64,000 nt of DNA from Nocardioides bizhenqiangii (GTDB lineage: Bacteria > Actinomycetota > Actinomycetes > Propionibacteriales > Nocardioidaceae), in assembly GCF_034661235.1 (NCBI RefSeq), contig NZ_CP141059.1, positions 1,054,001 through 1,118,000 of the forward strand. Reading direction: 5' to 3'. The notes below the pieces were generated by a model, which saw only the letters and a list, made by a program, of their open reading frames with translations, was not told where the DNA came from and did not search any database. Every line of letters starts with the position of its first letter. Within the stretch, counting starts at the first letter, position 1. The position numbers were made by a program, and so were the translations under genes. This document shows positions 44,906 through 53,177 of this stretch, piece by piece.

Positions 44906-46164
44906 CGCGAGACGCCGTACTTCATCAGCTCGAGCCGGGCGATGAGTCCGAGGTGCACCTCGTCCGGACCGTCGGCGAAGCGCAGCGAGCGGGCACCGGT
45001 CCAGGCCGCCGCCAGCGGGAAGTCGTCGGTGAGGCCGCCGCCACCGTGGATCTGCATGGCGAAGTCGATGATGTCGAGGGCCATCCGCGGCGCGGCCACC
45101 TTGATCTGCGAGACCTCGCTGATCGCGTTCATCGAGCCGCCGACATCGAGCTTCCAGGCGGCGTTGAGCACGAGCAGCCGGGTCGACTCGATCGCGATCC
45201 GGGCCTGCGCGATCCGCTCCCTGTTGCCTCCGAGGTTGACCAGCGGCTTGCCGAACGCGACCCGGTCGGTGCCGCGCTGGCAGGCGAGCTCGAGGGCCTT
45301 CTCCGCCAGGCCGATCAGCCGCATGCAGTGGTGGACGCGGCCCGGACCGAGCCGGCCCTGGGCGATTGCGAACGCCTCGCCGGGACCCGCCACGAAGTTC
45401 CCGATCGGCACCCGGACGTCGGTCAGTGACACCTCCCCGTGGCCGTGCGGCTCGTCGAAGAACCCCATCGTCGAGAGCATCCGCTCGACCTTCACCCCGG
45501 GGGTGTCGCGCGGCACCAGCACCATCGAGTGGCGGTGGTGGCGGTCGGCCTCGGGATCGGTCAGTCCCATCACGATGAAGATCTCGCAGTCGGGATGGCC
45601 GACCCCGGTGGAGAACCACTTGCGGCCGTTGAGCACGATCTCGTCGCCGTCGACGACGGCGCTGAGCTCCATGTTGGTGGCGTCGGAGGACGCGACCCCG
45701 GGCTCGGTCATGAGGAACGCGCTGCGGATCCGGCCGTCGAGCAGCGGGTCGAGCCACTCGTCCTTCTGGGCCTGGCTGCCGTACTTGAGCAGCACCTCCA
45801 TGTTGCCGGTGTCGGGCGCGTTGCAGTTGAAGACGTACGGCGCGATGAACGACCGGCCCATGAGCTCGGCGATCGGTGCGTAGTCGACGTTGCTGAGGCC
45901 GGTCCCTCCGAGAGTCCCGTACTTCTCGGCGTAGGGGCCCTCGTGGCCGGCGGGGAGGAAGAGGTTCCACAGGCCCCGCTTCCGGGCCCTTGCCTGGAGC
46001 TCGGCCATCACCGGCAGCTCCTGCCACTGCTCGCCCGCGCCAGCGTCCCGCCGGCGCTTGATCTCGTGGTGGTAGTCGGCCTCGACCGGCTCGATCTCGC
46101 TCTCGATGAATTCCTTGACGAGGTCGCTGAGCTCGGCCGCCCGAGGGGAGGGTGCGAAGTCCAT
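44902..46164 (-). CDS. Acyl-CoA dehydrogenase
   Basis: 420 aa, ATG at 46164. FAD-dependent alpha,beta-dehydrogenation of an acyl-CoA. Seen: N-terminal helical domain (LSDLVKEFIESEIEPVEADY), middle domain MTEPGVASSDATNMELSAVV and GRKWFSTGVGHPDCEIFIVM, and a C-terminal helical domain with QIHGGGGLTDDFPLAAAW. First gene of a tight five-gene minus-strand operon (dehydrogenase, SDR, SDR, kinase, phosphatase), divergent from its probable TetR regulator with an operator in the 27-bp gap. Confidence 0.94.
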   Translation of the reverse strand: MDFAPSPRAAELSDLVKEFIESEIEPVEADYHHEIKRRRDAGAGEQWQELPVMAELQARARKRGLWNLFLPAGHEGPYAEKYGTLGGTGLSNVDYAPIAELMGRSFIAPYVFNCNAPDTGNMEVLLKYGSQAQKDEWLDPLLDGRIRSAFLMTEPGVASSDATNMELSAVVDGDEIVLNGRKWFSTGVGHPDCEIFIVMGLTDPEADRHHRHSMVLVPRDTPGVKVERMLSTMGFFDEPHGHGEVSLTDVRVPIGNFVAGPGEAFAIAQGRLGPGRVHHCMRLIGLAEKALELACQRGTDRVAFGKPLVNLGGNRERIAQARIAIESTRLLVLNAAWKLDVGGSMNAISEVSQIKVAAPRMALDIIDFAMQIHGGGGLTDDFPLAAAWTGARSLRFADGPDEVHLGLIARLELMKYGVSR

Positions 46165-46182
46165 GGGTTGACCCTCGCACAC

Positions 46183-46201
46183 TATTGAGCAATGCTCAAT
46201 A
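46183..46201. promoter_or_regulatory. TetR operator overlapping the regulator start codon
   Basis: Perfect inverted repeat TATTGAGC-AAT-GCTCAATA. The ATG of the TetR gene (46192) is in its centre; the divergent acyl-CoA dehydrogenase starts 18 bp away. Binding here should repress both the operon and the regulator. If the TetR ATG is used, its mRNA would be leaderless or nearly so; a GTG at 46204 is the alternative start. Confidence 0.8.
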
Positions 46202-46767
46202 ACGTGTCCCGCACTCGGCTCAGCCAGGACGAGCGGCGTCGCCAGCTGCTCGGGATCGGCCTGCGGATGCTGGTCGAGAAGCCGATCCAGGACCTCTCCC
46301 TGGACGCCGTCGCGGCCGAGGCGGGGATCTCCCGCGGACTGCTCTTCCACTACTTCCCGACCAAGACCGACTACTACGACGCGGTGGTCGGTGCGGCTCT
46401 GCGGCGCGTGCTGCGCAACGTCTCCCCGGACCCGGGCGTCGACCCCGCGACCGCGTTGCGGCACTTCGTGGAGCGCTTCTACGCGCAGATCGAGCGCCGC
46501 CGTGAGTTCTACCTGGCACTGGTCTTCGGCAGCGGCGCGATCTCGGTCGGGGGAGAGGGCATCGAGTCGCACCGGATGACCGTCGCCCGGCGCGTCGTCG
46601 ACGCGATGGGTCTGGACCCCACTGCTACTCCGGTCGTGCACGGCTGGACGGCGTACGTCGAGGACCGCGCGCTGCTGTGGTCCGGCGCCCCTGCGGCCGA
46701 GCGGGCACCGCTCGAGGACGAGGTCGGGCACTGCTGCCGGGCGCTCGGCACGCTGCTGGTCGCGTAG
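46192..46767 (+). CDS. TetR family regulator of the lipid-catabolism operon
   Basis: 191 aa. The N-terminal DNA-binding domain has the usual helices: RRRQLLGIGLRMLVEKPIQD, then LSLDAVAAEAGISRGLLFHYFPTK. The C-terminal half is the ligand and dimer domain (FVERFYAQIERRREFYLALV). Located divergently from the acyl-CoA dehydrogenase with a shared palindromic operator. An acyl-CoA is the likely inducer, by analogy with other regulators of such operons. Confidence 0.92.
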   Translation: MLNNVSRTRLSQDERRRQLLGIGLRMLVEKPIQDLSLDAVAAEAGISRGLLFHYFPTKTDYYDAVVGAALRRVLRNVSPDPGVDPATALRHFVERFYAQIERRREFYLALVFGSGAISVGGEGIESHRMTVARRVVDAMGLDPTATPVVHGWTAYVEDRALLWSGAPAAERAPLEDEVGHCCRALGTLLVA

Positions 46768-46792
46768 CGCACACCTCTCGAGACCCGTGACG

Positions 46793-47428
46793 CTAGTCGG
46801 AGACCGACGCTGCCTCGGCGACGGCCACGCACCAGCGGCCGGCGCGGTCGAGCAGCTCGTTGTCGTCGAGATCGGCAGGCGCCGCCAGGCTGCAGGCGAG
46901 CCAGGCGTCGCCGAACAGGCCGCGGAAGGACGCCCATCGGCGGTCGCGGGCCGGACAGATCAGCGCCAGGCTCGGCGCGCCGTACGCCGGTGCCGTGGTC
47001 GCCCGGCTGCACGAGGGCCGCGTCGCCTCGTCGACCAGCTCGGTCGCGCGCGACCGGGTCACGGGCGGCGCGAACAGCCAGGCTCGGGCCTCGGTGCCGC
47101 GCCTCCCCTCGATCCGGCAGCCATACTCGTGCGCGACGTCCTCGAGACCGGGCGCCATCTCCGCGGACTCCCCGTTGGCGTAGGCCGTGGTCGGGCCGGG
47201 CCTGCCGTCGAGCGCCTCGGTCAGCGCCTCCTCCGGCAGCCGGTCGCAGAACGGCGCGCGGCTCAGCGCGACCGCCGACGTGTCGTAGTCTGCCAGGGCG
47301 GTCGATCTGTACGGCGGCGCCTCCGACGACGTCGCGGGCGGGTCCTCGTCGAGCAGGACCACGCCTGCCGCCACCGGGAGCGCGGTCACCACGGCGGCGA
47401 GCAGCATCCATCGCAGGGGCCCCGGCAC
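46793..47428 (-). CDS. Membrane-anchored or secreted protein of unknown function
   Basis: 211 aa with an N-terminal hydrophobic segment ([20 protein letters not shown]). The outer domain has six cysteines ([52 protein letters not shown]), which suggests disulphide bonds outside the cytoplasm. The pattern recalls DUF3558-type lipoproteins but there is no lipobox. It is isolated and convergent with the TetR gene. Confidence 0.6.
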   Translation of the reverse strand: MPGPLRWMLLAAVVTALPVAAGVVLLDEDPPATSSEAPPYRSTALADYDTSAVALSRAPFCDRLPEEALTEALDGRPGPTTAYANGESAEMAPGLEDVAHEYGCRIEGRRGTEARAWLFAPPVTRSRATELVDEATRPSCSRATTAPAYGAPSLALICPARDRRWASFRGLFGDAWLACSLAAPADLDDNELLDRAGRWCVAVAEAASVSD

Positions 47429-47670
47429 GCGGCCACTTTAGGGTGCGGCTCCTCGACCCGCGCCTGCTGCGCGACCTTTCCGGCTCGATCTGGCTGCGTT
47501 GGCGTCGATCGATGGGCTGCCAAGCACGTCTTCACTCCGCCGCCTTGCCAGATCGGCCGGAAACGCCGCTCGCGACGGCGCCGGTCGAGGAGCCCCCCTC
47601 GGTCACGCCCGACGCTCCGAGACGGCCGGCGTTGTGCCTTTGGTTGCCGTCCTGGCGTACCGTCTGGTCA

Positions 47671-48360
47671 GTGATTCGCTTCGAGAAGGTCACCAAGAAC
47701 TACCCCGGTCCCGGCAAGCCGGCGCTCGACCAGGTGACGGTCGACATCGACAAGGGCGAGTTCGTCTACCTCGTCGGACAGTCCGGTTCGGGGAAGTCGA
47801 CCGCCCTCCGGCTCGTGCTCCGTGAGCTCCGCCCGACCACCGGTCGGGTGTACGTCGCCGGCAAGGAGATCAACCGGATGGCCGGGTGGAAGGTGCCCCG
47901 GTTGCGCCGCCAGGTCGGCACCGTGTTCCAGGACTTCCGGCTGCTCCCCAACAAGACCGTCGCGGAGAACGTCGCGTTCGCCCTCCAGGTGATCGGCAAG
48001 TCGCGCCGCGAGATCAACCGGGTGGTGCCGGAGACGCTCGAGGTCGTCGGTCTCAAGGACAAGGCAGGTCGGATGCCCGACGAGCTGTCCGGCGGCGAGC
48101 AGCAGCGGGTCGCGATCGCCCGCGCCTTCGTCAACCGGCCGATGATCATCATCGCCGACGAGCCGACCGGCAACCTCGACCCGCAGACGTCGGTCGGGAT
48201 CATGGGCCTGCTCGAGGACATCAACGAGCGCGGCACGACCGTGGTGATGGCGACCCACGACCACGGCATCGTCGATCAGTTCCGCAAGCGCGTGGTCGAG
48301 CTCGAGCAGGGCAAGGTCGTGCGCGACGAGGCGGCCGGGAGCTACGGCTTCCAGCACTAG
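47671..48360 (+). CDS. ftsE: Cell-division ATP-binding protein FtsE
   Basis: 229 aa. ABC ATPase with Walker [10 protein letters not shown] (residues 36-44), Q-loop [10 protein letters not shown], signature LSGGEQQR, Walker [10 protein letters not shown] and His-loop ATHDH. FtsEX is a transmembrane signalling ABC complex that activates peptidoglycan hydrolases at the septum. GTG start at 47671. ftsX and an M23 peptidase follow, the typical partner set. The 242 bp before it (47429-47670) hold no gene and should carry the promoter. Confidence 0.96.
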   Translation: MIRFEKVTKNYPGPGKPALDQVTVDIDKGEFVYLVGQSGSGKSTALRLVLRELRPTTGRVYVAGKEINRMAGWKVPRLRRQVGTVFQDFRLLPNKTVAENVAFALQVIGKSRREINRVVPETLEVVGLKDKAGRMPDELSGGEQQRVAIARAFVNRPMIIIADEPTGNLDPQTSVGIMGLLEDINERGTTVVMATHDHGIVDQFRKRVVELEQGKVVRDEAAGSYGFQH

Positions 48361-48432
48361 CCAGGCCAGCCCGGGTCAGCACCGCCGTACGCGCCGCCAT
48401 CGACGACCGCACCATCAGGAGACACCACCCAC

Positions 48433-49374
48433 ATGCAGCTCCGCTACGTCTTCACCGAGCTTCGCTCCGGCCTCCGTCGGAACCTCTCGATGCACATCGC
48501 CGTGATCCTCACCCTGTTCGTCTCACTCACGCTCGCCGGATGCGGGATGCTCCTGCAACGCCAGGCGGACAAGACGGCGGAGACACTCGGCAACGAGCTC
48601 CAGATCCTGGTGAACCTCTGCGTCGTCGACGATCCGTCGGACAGCCCGAACTGCAGTGGCGGCGCCGTGACCGACCAGCAGCTCCGGGAGGTCGAGCGGG
48701 CGCTCGAGGCGAGTCCCGAGGTCGAGTCGATCGAGTTCCAGAGCCAGGAGGAGGGCTACGAGAGGGCCCAGGACATCCCGGAGCTGCAGGACTTCTTCGA
48801 GGGCCAGGACCCCGTCATCACCCTCGAGGACTGGCCGCCCCAGTACTGGGTGACGCTCGCGGACCCGCAAGAGGCGGAGGGCGTGAAGAGCGCGGTCACC
48901 GGCCTCGACGGCGTGGCCGGCATCAAGGACCAGCGCGAGCAGCTGGAGCCGGTGTTCGGGATCATCGATGCCCTCAAGTACGGCTCGTGGATCGGCTCCG
49001 GGCTGCTGCTGCTCGCCTCGTTGCTCCTCGTCGCCAACACCATCCGGATCGCGGCGATGGCGCGCCGGCGCGAGATCGGCATCATGCGGCTGGTCGGCGC
49101 GTCGACCCTCTACATCGCGCTCCCGTTCCTCCTCGAGTCCCTGGTGACAGCGATCATCGGCGTGGCTCTCACGGCCGGCGCGCTGGCGGCGTTCGTGAAG
49201 TTCGCGATCATGGACGGGCTCGAGGGAGCGATCCAGTTCGTGCCGTGGATCGGGTGGGACGACTACGTCGAGGCCCTCATCGGCACCGTGCCCGTCCCCG
49301 GCATCGTGATCCTGGGCCCGGCCCTGACCCTGATCCCGACACTCCTGCTGACCCGCAAATACATCAAAGTCTGA
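48433..49374 (+). CDS. ftsX: Cell-division permease-like protein FtsX
   Basis: 313 aa. Four membrane helices in the family layout: one at the N-terminus (HIAVILTLFVSLTLAGCGML), a large extracellular domain (about residues 40-170), then three C-terminal ones (GSGLLLLASLLLVANTIRI; LPFLLESLVTAIIGVALTAG; PVPGIVILGPALTLIPTLLL). ARRREIGIMRLVGAS is the conserved cytoplasmic coupling helix. The extracellular domain should contact the M23 protein encoded just downstream. Confidence 0.95.
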   Translation: MQLRYVFTELRSGLRRNLSMHIAVILTLFVSLTLAGCGMLLQRQADKTAETLGNELQILVNLCVVDDPSDSPNCSGGAVTDQQLREVERALEASPEVESIEFQSQEEGYERAQDIPELQDFFEGQDPVITLEDWPPQYWVTLADPQEAEGVKSAVTGLDGVAGIKDQREQLEPVFGIIDALKYGSWIGSGLLLLASLLLVANTIRIAAMARRREIGIMRLVGASTLYIALPFLLESLVTAIIGVALTAGALAAFVKFAIMDGLEGAIQFVPWIGWDDYVEALIGTVPVPGIVILGPALTLIPTLLLTRKYIKV

Positions 49375-49428
49375 TCCCGCGCGGATACGGTCGAGGCGTT
49401 CACTTCCCCGAACAAGATTGGTTGATCC

Positions 49429-50739
49429 GTGCGCTCCTTCCCCGGCGCCCCGTCCGACTGTCCTGCCCGATCACCTCTCCGTCCGTCCCGTAGTCAGCGC
49501 GTCGCCGCGCTGGTCGTGGGCGCCGTCGCGATCGGCAGCTTCGCGGTCCCCCAGGCGTTCGCCGACGACGAGGACGACCTGCGCGAGCAGAGGGAGCAGG
49601 TCCAGGACCAGATCCACCAGGCGAACGACGACCTCCAGGAGGCCAGCCGCGCCGTCTCGCGCTCCACGCGCCGCCTCGAGCGGGCGACGACCCGGCTGGG
49701 CGATGCCCGGGTCCGGTTGCAGCGCGTCCGGAGGGACCTCTGGGACGCCCGGGCCGAGCGGGAGCGCCTGGCCCGCGCGCTGGTGCGCGCCGAGGCCAGG
49801 CTCGACCGGGTCGCCGCCTCGCTGCGCGCGGCCCGCGCCGACGTCGCCGACCAGCGGGACCTGCTGCGCACCACGGTGCTCGGGATGGAGACCCAGGACG
49901 ACGCCGAGCTGGCCGTCCTCGACGCGATCACGTCGTCGGGCTCGATCGAGGAGCTCCTCACCGCCCGCACCGCCGGCACGATGATCCTGGGCCGCGAGGA
50001 CCAGGCGCTCACCGCCTACGAGGCGGCCGAGGCGGCGCTCGCGGACTGGAAGGACGAGGTCCGCGACGCCCGCGACTCCGTCGCGGAGCAGAAGGAAGCG
50101 GCCCGGCAGAACCTGCTCAGCATCCGCGGCCTCTTCGGCGACGCGCGCGACACCCGCGCCGAGATCGCCCGGCTGGTCGACCGGTCGCGGGAGGCCCGGC
50201 GCGCGGCAATCAAGGCCCGGCAGCGGGACCGGGCGGCGATCCAGCGACTGAAGAGCCGTGAGGCGCGGATCAAGCGCGAGATCCTCCGCCTTGCCGCGCA
50301 GGCCGCCCAGCAGAACGACGCGCCGACGTACAGCGGCTCCACCGACGGCCTCCTGCAGACACCTGTCAGCGGGCCGGTGACCTCACCGTTCGGTTGGCGG
50401 ACGCACCCGATCTACGGCTACTGGGGCCTCCACGACGGCACCGACTTCGGCGCCGGGTGCGGCGCCCAGCTGTGGGCGGGGGAGTCCGGCACCGTCATCA
50501 ACACCTACTACGACGAGGTCTACGGCAACCGGCTCTACCTCTCTGTCGGCACGGTCAACGGTGCCAACCTGACGCTGGTCTACAACCACCTGTCCAGCTA
50601 CCAGGTCTCCGAGGGCGCACACGTCGGCCGCGGCGACGTCGTCGGGTACGTCGGCTCCACCGGCTGGTCCACCGGCTGCCACCTGCACTTCACGGTGCTG
50701 CGCAACGGCGAGCCGGTCGACCCCATGAACTACCTGTAG
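49429..50739 (+). CDS. FtsEX-linked M23 family peptidoglycan peptidase with coiled coil
   Basis: 436 aa, GTG start. Signal peptide ending near AFA-DDED, then two long coiled coils (about residues 45-160 and 190-300), then an LytM domain with zinc ligands HDGTDFGAGC and HLHF. This is the EnvC/RipC layout: the coiled coil binds FtsX and the peptidase is switched on at division. It lies 54 bp after ftsX. A REP-like repeat begins at its stop codon. Confidence 0.93.
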   Translation: MRSFPGAPSDCPARSPLRPSRSQRVAALVVGAVAIGSFAVPQAFADDEDDLREQREQVQDQIHQANDDLQEASRAVSRSTRRLERATTRLGDARVRLQRVRRDLWDARAERERLARALVRAEARLDRVAASLRAARADVADQRDLLRTTVLGMETQDDAELAVLDAITSSGSIEELLTARTAGTMILGREDQALTAYEAAEAALADWKDEVRDARDSVAEQKEAARQNLLSIRGLFGDARDTRAEIARLVDRSREARRAAIKARQRDRAAIQRLKSREARIKREILRLAAQAAQQNDAPTYSGSTDGLLQTPVSGPVTSPFGWRTHPIYGYWGLHDGTDFGAGCGAQLWAGESGTVINTYYDEVYGNRLYLSVGTVNGANLTLVYNHLSSYQVSEGAHVGRGDVVGYVGSTGWSTGCHLHFTVLRNGEPVDPMNYL

Positions 50740-50809
50740 GTCTCGACGAGCTCGACCAGCAAGGGCCGGCGTCGGGCGCAACGGTTTGGTGGTCGAGCCT
50801 GTCGAGACC
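50739..50809. repeat. REP-like palindromic repeat between M23 peptidase and smpB
   Basis: Arms of 24 bp, 50739-50762 (GGTCTCGACGAGCTCGACCA...) and 50786-50809, pair with about 20 of 24 bases over a 23-bp loop. Same family as the mfd and phosphotransferase copies. The first G is also the last base of the M23 stop codon. It could terminate transcription or be a site for REP-type processing. Confidence 0.75.
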
Positions 50810-50847
50810 CCTGTAACCCGGTTGCGGCCTCCTGGGAGAATGGTGGG

Positions 50848-51354
50848 ATGGCCAAGCAGGGGAAGGGCGCTCCGAAGGACGCGGGCGAGTCGCGCAAGAT
50901 CGTCGCGTCCAACCGGAAGGCGCGCCACGACTACCACGTCGAGGACGTCTTCGAGGCCGGCCTGGTCCTGCAGGGCACCGAGGTGAAGTCGCTGCGGCTC
51001 GGCCGGGCCAACCTCACCGACGGGTTCGTCGACATCGACGGCGGCGAGGCCTGGCTGCACGGGGTCCACATCCCCGAGTACTCCCAGGGTTCCTGGACCA
51101 ACCACGCCGCCCGCCGCAAGCGCAAGCTGCTGCTCCACCGCACCGAGATCGAGAAGATCGAGCGCAAGGTGAGCGAGAAGGGCCACACCGTCATCCCGCT
51201 CTCGCTCTACTTCGTCAAGGGCAAGGCGAAGATCGAGATCGGCCTGGCGAAGGGCAAGAAGTCCTGGGACAAGCGGCAGTCGATCGCCTCCCGCGAGTTC
51301 GACCGCGAGAAGGAGCAGGAGCTCGGCCGCCGTCTGAAGGGCCTGAGCGACTGA
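50848..51354 (+). CDS. smpB: SsrA-binding protein SmpB
   Basis: 168 aa. Binds tmRNA and brings it to stalled ribosomes. Conserved stretches: [37 protein letters not shown]-like [11 protein letters not shown], and the basic C-terminal tail [20 protein letters not shown]. Lies 73 bp before the tmRNA gene, a classic arrangement. Length is normal. Confidence 0.97.
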   Translation: MAKQGKGAPKDAGESRKIVASNRKARHDYHVEDVFEAGLVLQGTEVKSLRLGRANLTDGFVDIDGGEAWLHGVHIPEYSQGSWTNHAARRKRKLLLHRTEIEKIERKVSEKGHTVIPLSLYFVKGKAKIEIGLAKGKKSWDKRQSIASREFDREKEQELGRRLKGLSD

Positions 51355-51360
51355 CCACCG

Positions 51361-51373
51361 CCCCGCTGCGGGG
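51361..51373 (+). terminator. Small hairpin between smpB and tmRNA
   Basis: CCCCGCTGCGGGG forms a short stem soon after the smpB stop. Stem is only 5-6 bp and has no T-tract, so it is a weak candidate. Confidence 0.35.
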
Positions 51374-51427
51374 AATCCAATGCGCGTTCTGACGGTTGCA
51401 TCCGTAAGATGGACTCACAACTCAAGA

Positions 51428-51792
51428 GGGGCTGATCGGTTTCGACTTGGGACGTTAGTTCCAGGGGAAGCGGGTCGAGGAGCCAGCGTCATCTCGTAAA
51501 CGATCGCTGGAAACTAATAACTGCCGACAACAAGCAGTCCTTCGCTCTCGCCGCCTGAGCGGTGATCGAAGCGTCAGACAGGGCATCCGTCTCCGTCCCT
51601 GATCCTGGCGTCGACTAGGAGACTCGCTGGCCAGACCTCCGTCGGGAGGGTCGGCCGGGACTCAATCCCGACTAGGCCTGTCGGCGACGTGTCAGTGCGA
51701 GCGCCGGGGCCGATAAGACGTCATCACTGACTGCACCCGGAGAAGACCTGGTTCGACGCTCGAGGACGCGGGTTCGATTCCCGCCAGCTCCA
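51428..51792 (+). ncRNA. ssrA: tmRNA (ssrA)
   Basis: The 5' end GGGGCTGATCGGTTTCGAC and 3' end GGTTCGATTCCCGCCAGCTCCA form the tRNA-like domain (acceptor GGGGCTG with CAGCTCC, a T-arm GCGGGTTCGATTCCCGC). The internal frame at 51523-51558 encodes the tag ADNKQSFALAA followed by UGA. CCA is not encoded in full. Working with SmpB, it rescues ribosomes stuck at the end of broken mRNAs and marks their products for proteolysis. Confidence 0.96.
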
Positions 51793-51808
51793 CGTTGAAT
51801 TGCGCGAG

Positions 51809-51899
51809 CGTGTCGCAGACGGTGCGCCACCGCACGGACCATCGCTTCGCTCGGCCCGCGGGCGGCGCACCGTGCGGGCTTCGCCCGCGGTGCGACACG
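51809..51899. repeat. Imperfect 91-bp hairpin after tmRNA
   Basis: CGTGTCGCA at 51809-51817 pairs with 51891-51899, and CCGCACGG at 51830-51837 pairs with 51870-51877. It may be a tmRNA terminator or a palindromic repeat. The whole gap between the tmRNA and the next gene (51793-52033) has no gene. Confidence 0.45.
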
Positions 51900-52033
51900 C
51901 TGCCGCGCCGCGGTTGACGCCCCGCGGACTTGCGGCTGCTTGGCGGCTTGCGGTCCGCGGTGCCCGGTGGCGCTCGGGTTCAGGCCCCGGCGGCCACTCA
52001 AGTCCGCTGCGCACGCGTGCCAATATTCACCCC

Positions 52034-52279
52034 ATGGAGTCCGACCTCGATCTCGTGCCCAGGCTGAGGGGCAGTCTCGCGATGGGTGCGTCGGCGTACG
52101 GCGCGAGCGCCATCGGTGCCGCTGCCGTCGGCGCTCTCGCCATCGGAGCGGTCGCCGTTGGCGCGGTCGCCATCGGTCGGCTGGCCCTCGGCGAGGGGCG
52201 GATCAAGAAGCTCGTCATCGACGAGCTCGAGGTCAAGGTGCTCCGGGTCGGCTCGGTCGAGAGCCTCGACTCGCCCTAG
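52034..52279 (+). CDS. Small Ala/Gly-repeat protein
   Basis: 81 aa. Repeating Ala-Ile/Val-Gly units (ASAIGAAAVGALAIGAVAVG, AVAIGRLALGEG) of period five to six, then a charged end IKKLVIDELEVKVLRVGSVE. The repeat could form a small beta-helix-like sheet or a glycine zipper in a membrane. No family is certain. Its stop codon lies at the start of a 23-bp inverted repeat. Confidence 0.6.
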   Translation: MESDLDLVPRLRGSLAMGASAYGASAIGAAAVGALAIGAVAVGAVAIGRLALGEGRIKKLVIDELEVKVLRVGSVESLDSP

Positions 52280-52440
52280 GAGCCCGCTGAACAGTCCGCC
52301 CTGCTGCGCGACGCCCCGCGGGCGCGCCGCGGCGTTGCCGCCGCTCGGAGATGGGCCGACAGCGCCGTCGCGACCGCGCCTTGCGGAGCACCCCGCGGAT
52401 GCGACGCTCGCGACGGCCGGATTGTTCAGCGCACTCCTAG
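52276..52440. repeat. 165-bp element with 23-bp terminal inverted repeats
   Basis: Left end 52276-52298 begins CTAGGAGCCCGCTGAACAGT and right end 52418-52440 is its reverse complement at 20 of 23 bases. No coding gene in between. Both ends include the stop codons of the two convergent genes (52277-52279 and 52437-52439). Size and layout resemble a miniature inverted-repeat element; a shared terminator is the other reading. Confidence 0.6.
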
Positions 52441-53096
52441 CGACTGGCAGCCCGGTTGATCGCCTCGGCGACCGGGGTCTCTCCGGACACGAGGTTCCAC
52501 TGGTGGCCGATCGTCGCCGAGCGGTCGAGCACGGCGGCCAGGACCGCCGCGACGTCCGCGCGCGGGATGGATGCCCGCGAGACCTCGGGCCCGAGGGCCA
52601 CCAGGCCGGTCGGCGCCTCGTCGGTGAGCCGGCCCGGCCGGATGATCGTCCAGTCGAGGTCGGATGACCGCAGCGCGGCATCGGCGTCGCGCTTGGCCTC
52701 GACGTACGCGCGCCACACGTCACTGGTGTCGTCCGCGACCGGGCGGTCGACGTCGATCGCCGAGACCTGCACGAACCGCCGGATCCCGGCCAGGCCCGCG
52801 CCCTCGATGGACTTCAGCGACCCTTCGAGATCGACCGTCCGCTTGCGCTCCTTGTTGCCGTCCGGGCCACCACCAGCGGCGAACACCACCGCCTCGCACC
52901 CGTCGAACGCACGGCCGAACGCGTCGGCGTCCTCCCGCTCGATGTCGAGCAGCCGGACTTCGGCGCTCGCGGCCTCGAGCTCGGCGCGGTGGCTCTCGCT
53001 GCGCACCAGCGCCACTGGTCGGTCACCCGCCGCCACGAGAAGTGGATGCAGGTGACGGGCTATCTGGCCGTGGCCTCCGACGATCGCGACTCGCAT
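52437..53096 (-). CDS. Atypical SDR, NAD(P)H-binding protein
   Basis: 219 aa. The N-terminus has the Rossmann motif VAIVGGHGQIARHL, and the sequence continues EVRLLDIEREDADAFGRAFD, CEAVVFAAGGG, FVQVSAIDVDRP and WTIIRPGRLTDEAPTG, the NmrA/YwnB-like atypical SDR pattern. There is no Y-x3-K pair in the usual place, so it may be a redox sensor or reductase. Stands alone, convergent with the small repeat protein. Confidence 0.85.
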   Translation of the reverse strand: MRVAIVGGHGQIARHLHPLLVAAGDRPVALVRSESHRAELEAASAEVRLLDIEREDADAFGRAFDGCEAVVFAAGGGPDGNKERKRTVDLEGSLKSIEGAGLAGIRRFVQVSAIDVDRPVADDTSDVWRAYVEAKRDADAALRSSDLDWTIIRPGRLTDEAPTGLVALGPEVSRASIPRADVAAVLAAVLDRSATIGHQWNLVSGETPVAEAINRAASR

Positions 53097-53177
53097 GTCA
53101 CCAACGTAGTCGCGCTCGCCGATGACCGTTCATCGTCCGCTCAGCGGACCGCCACCTCGGGCTGGTCGGCTGCGCCC

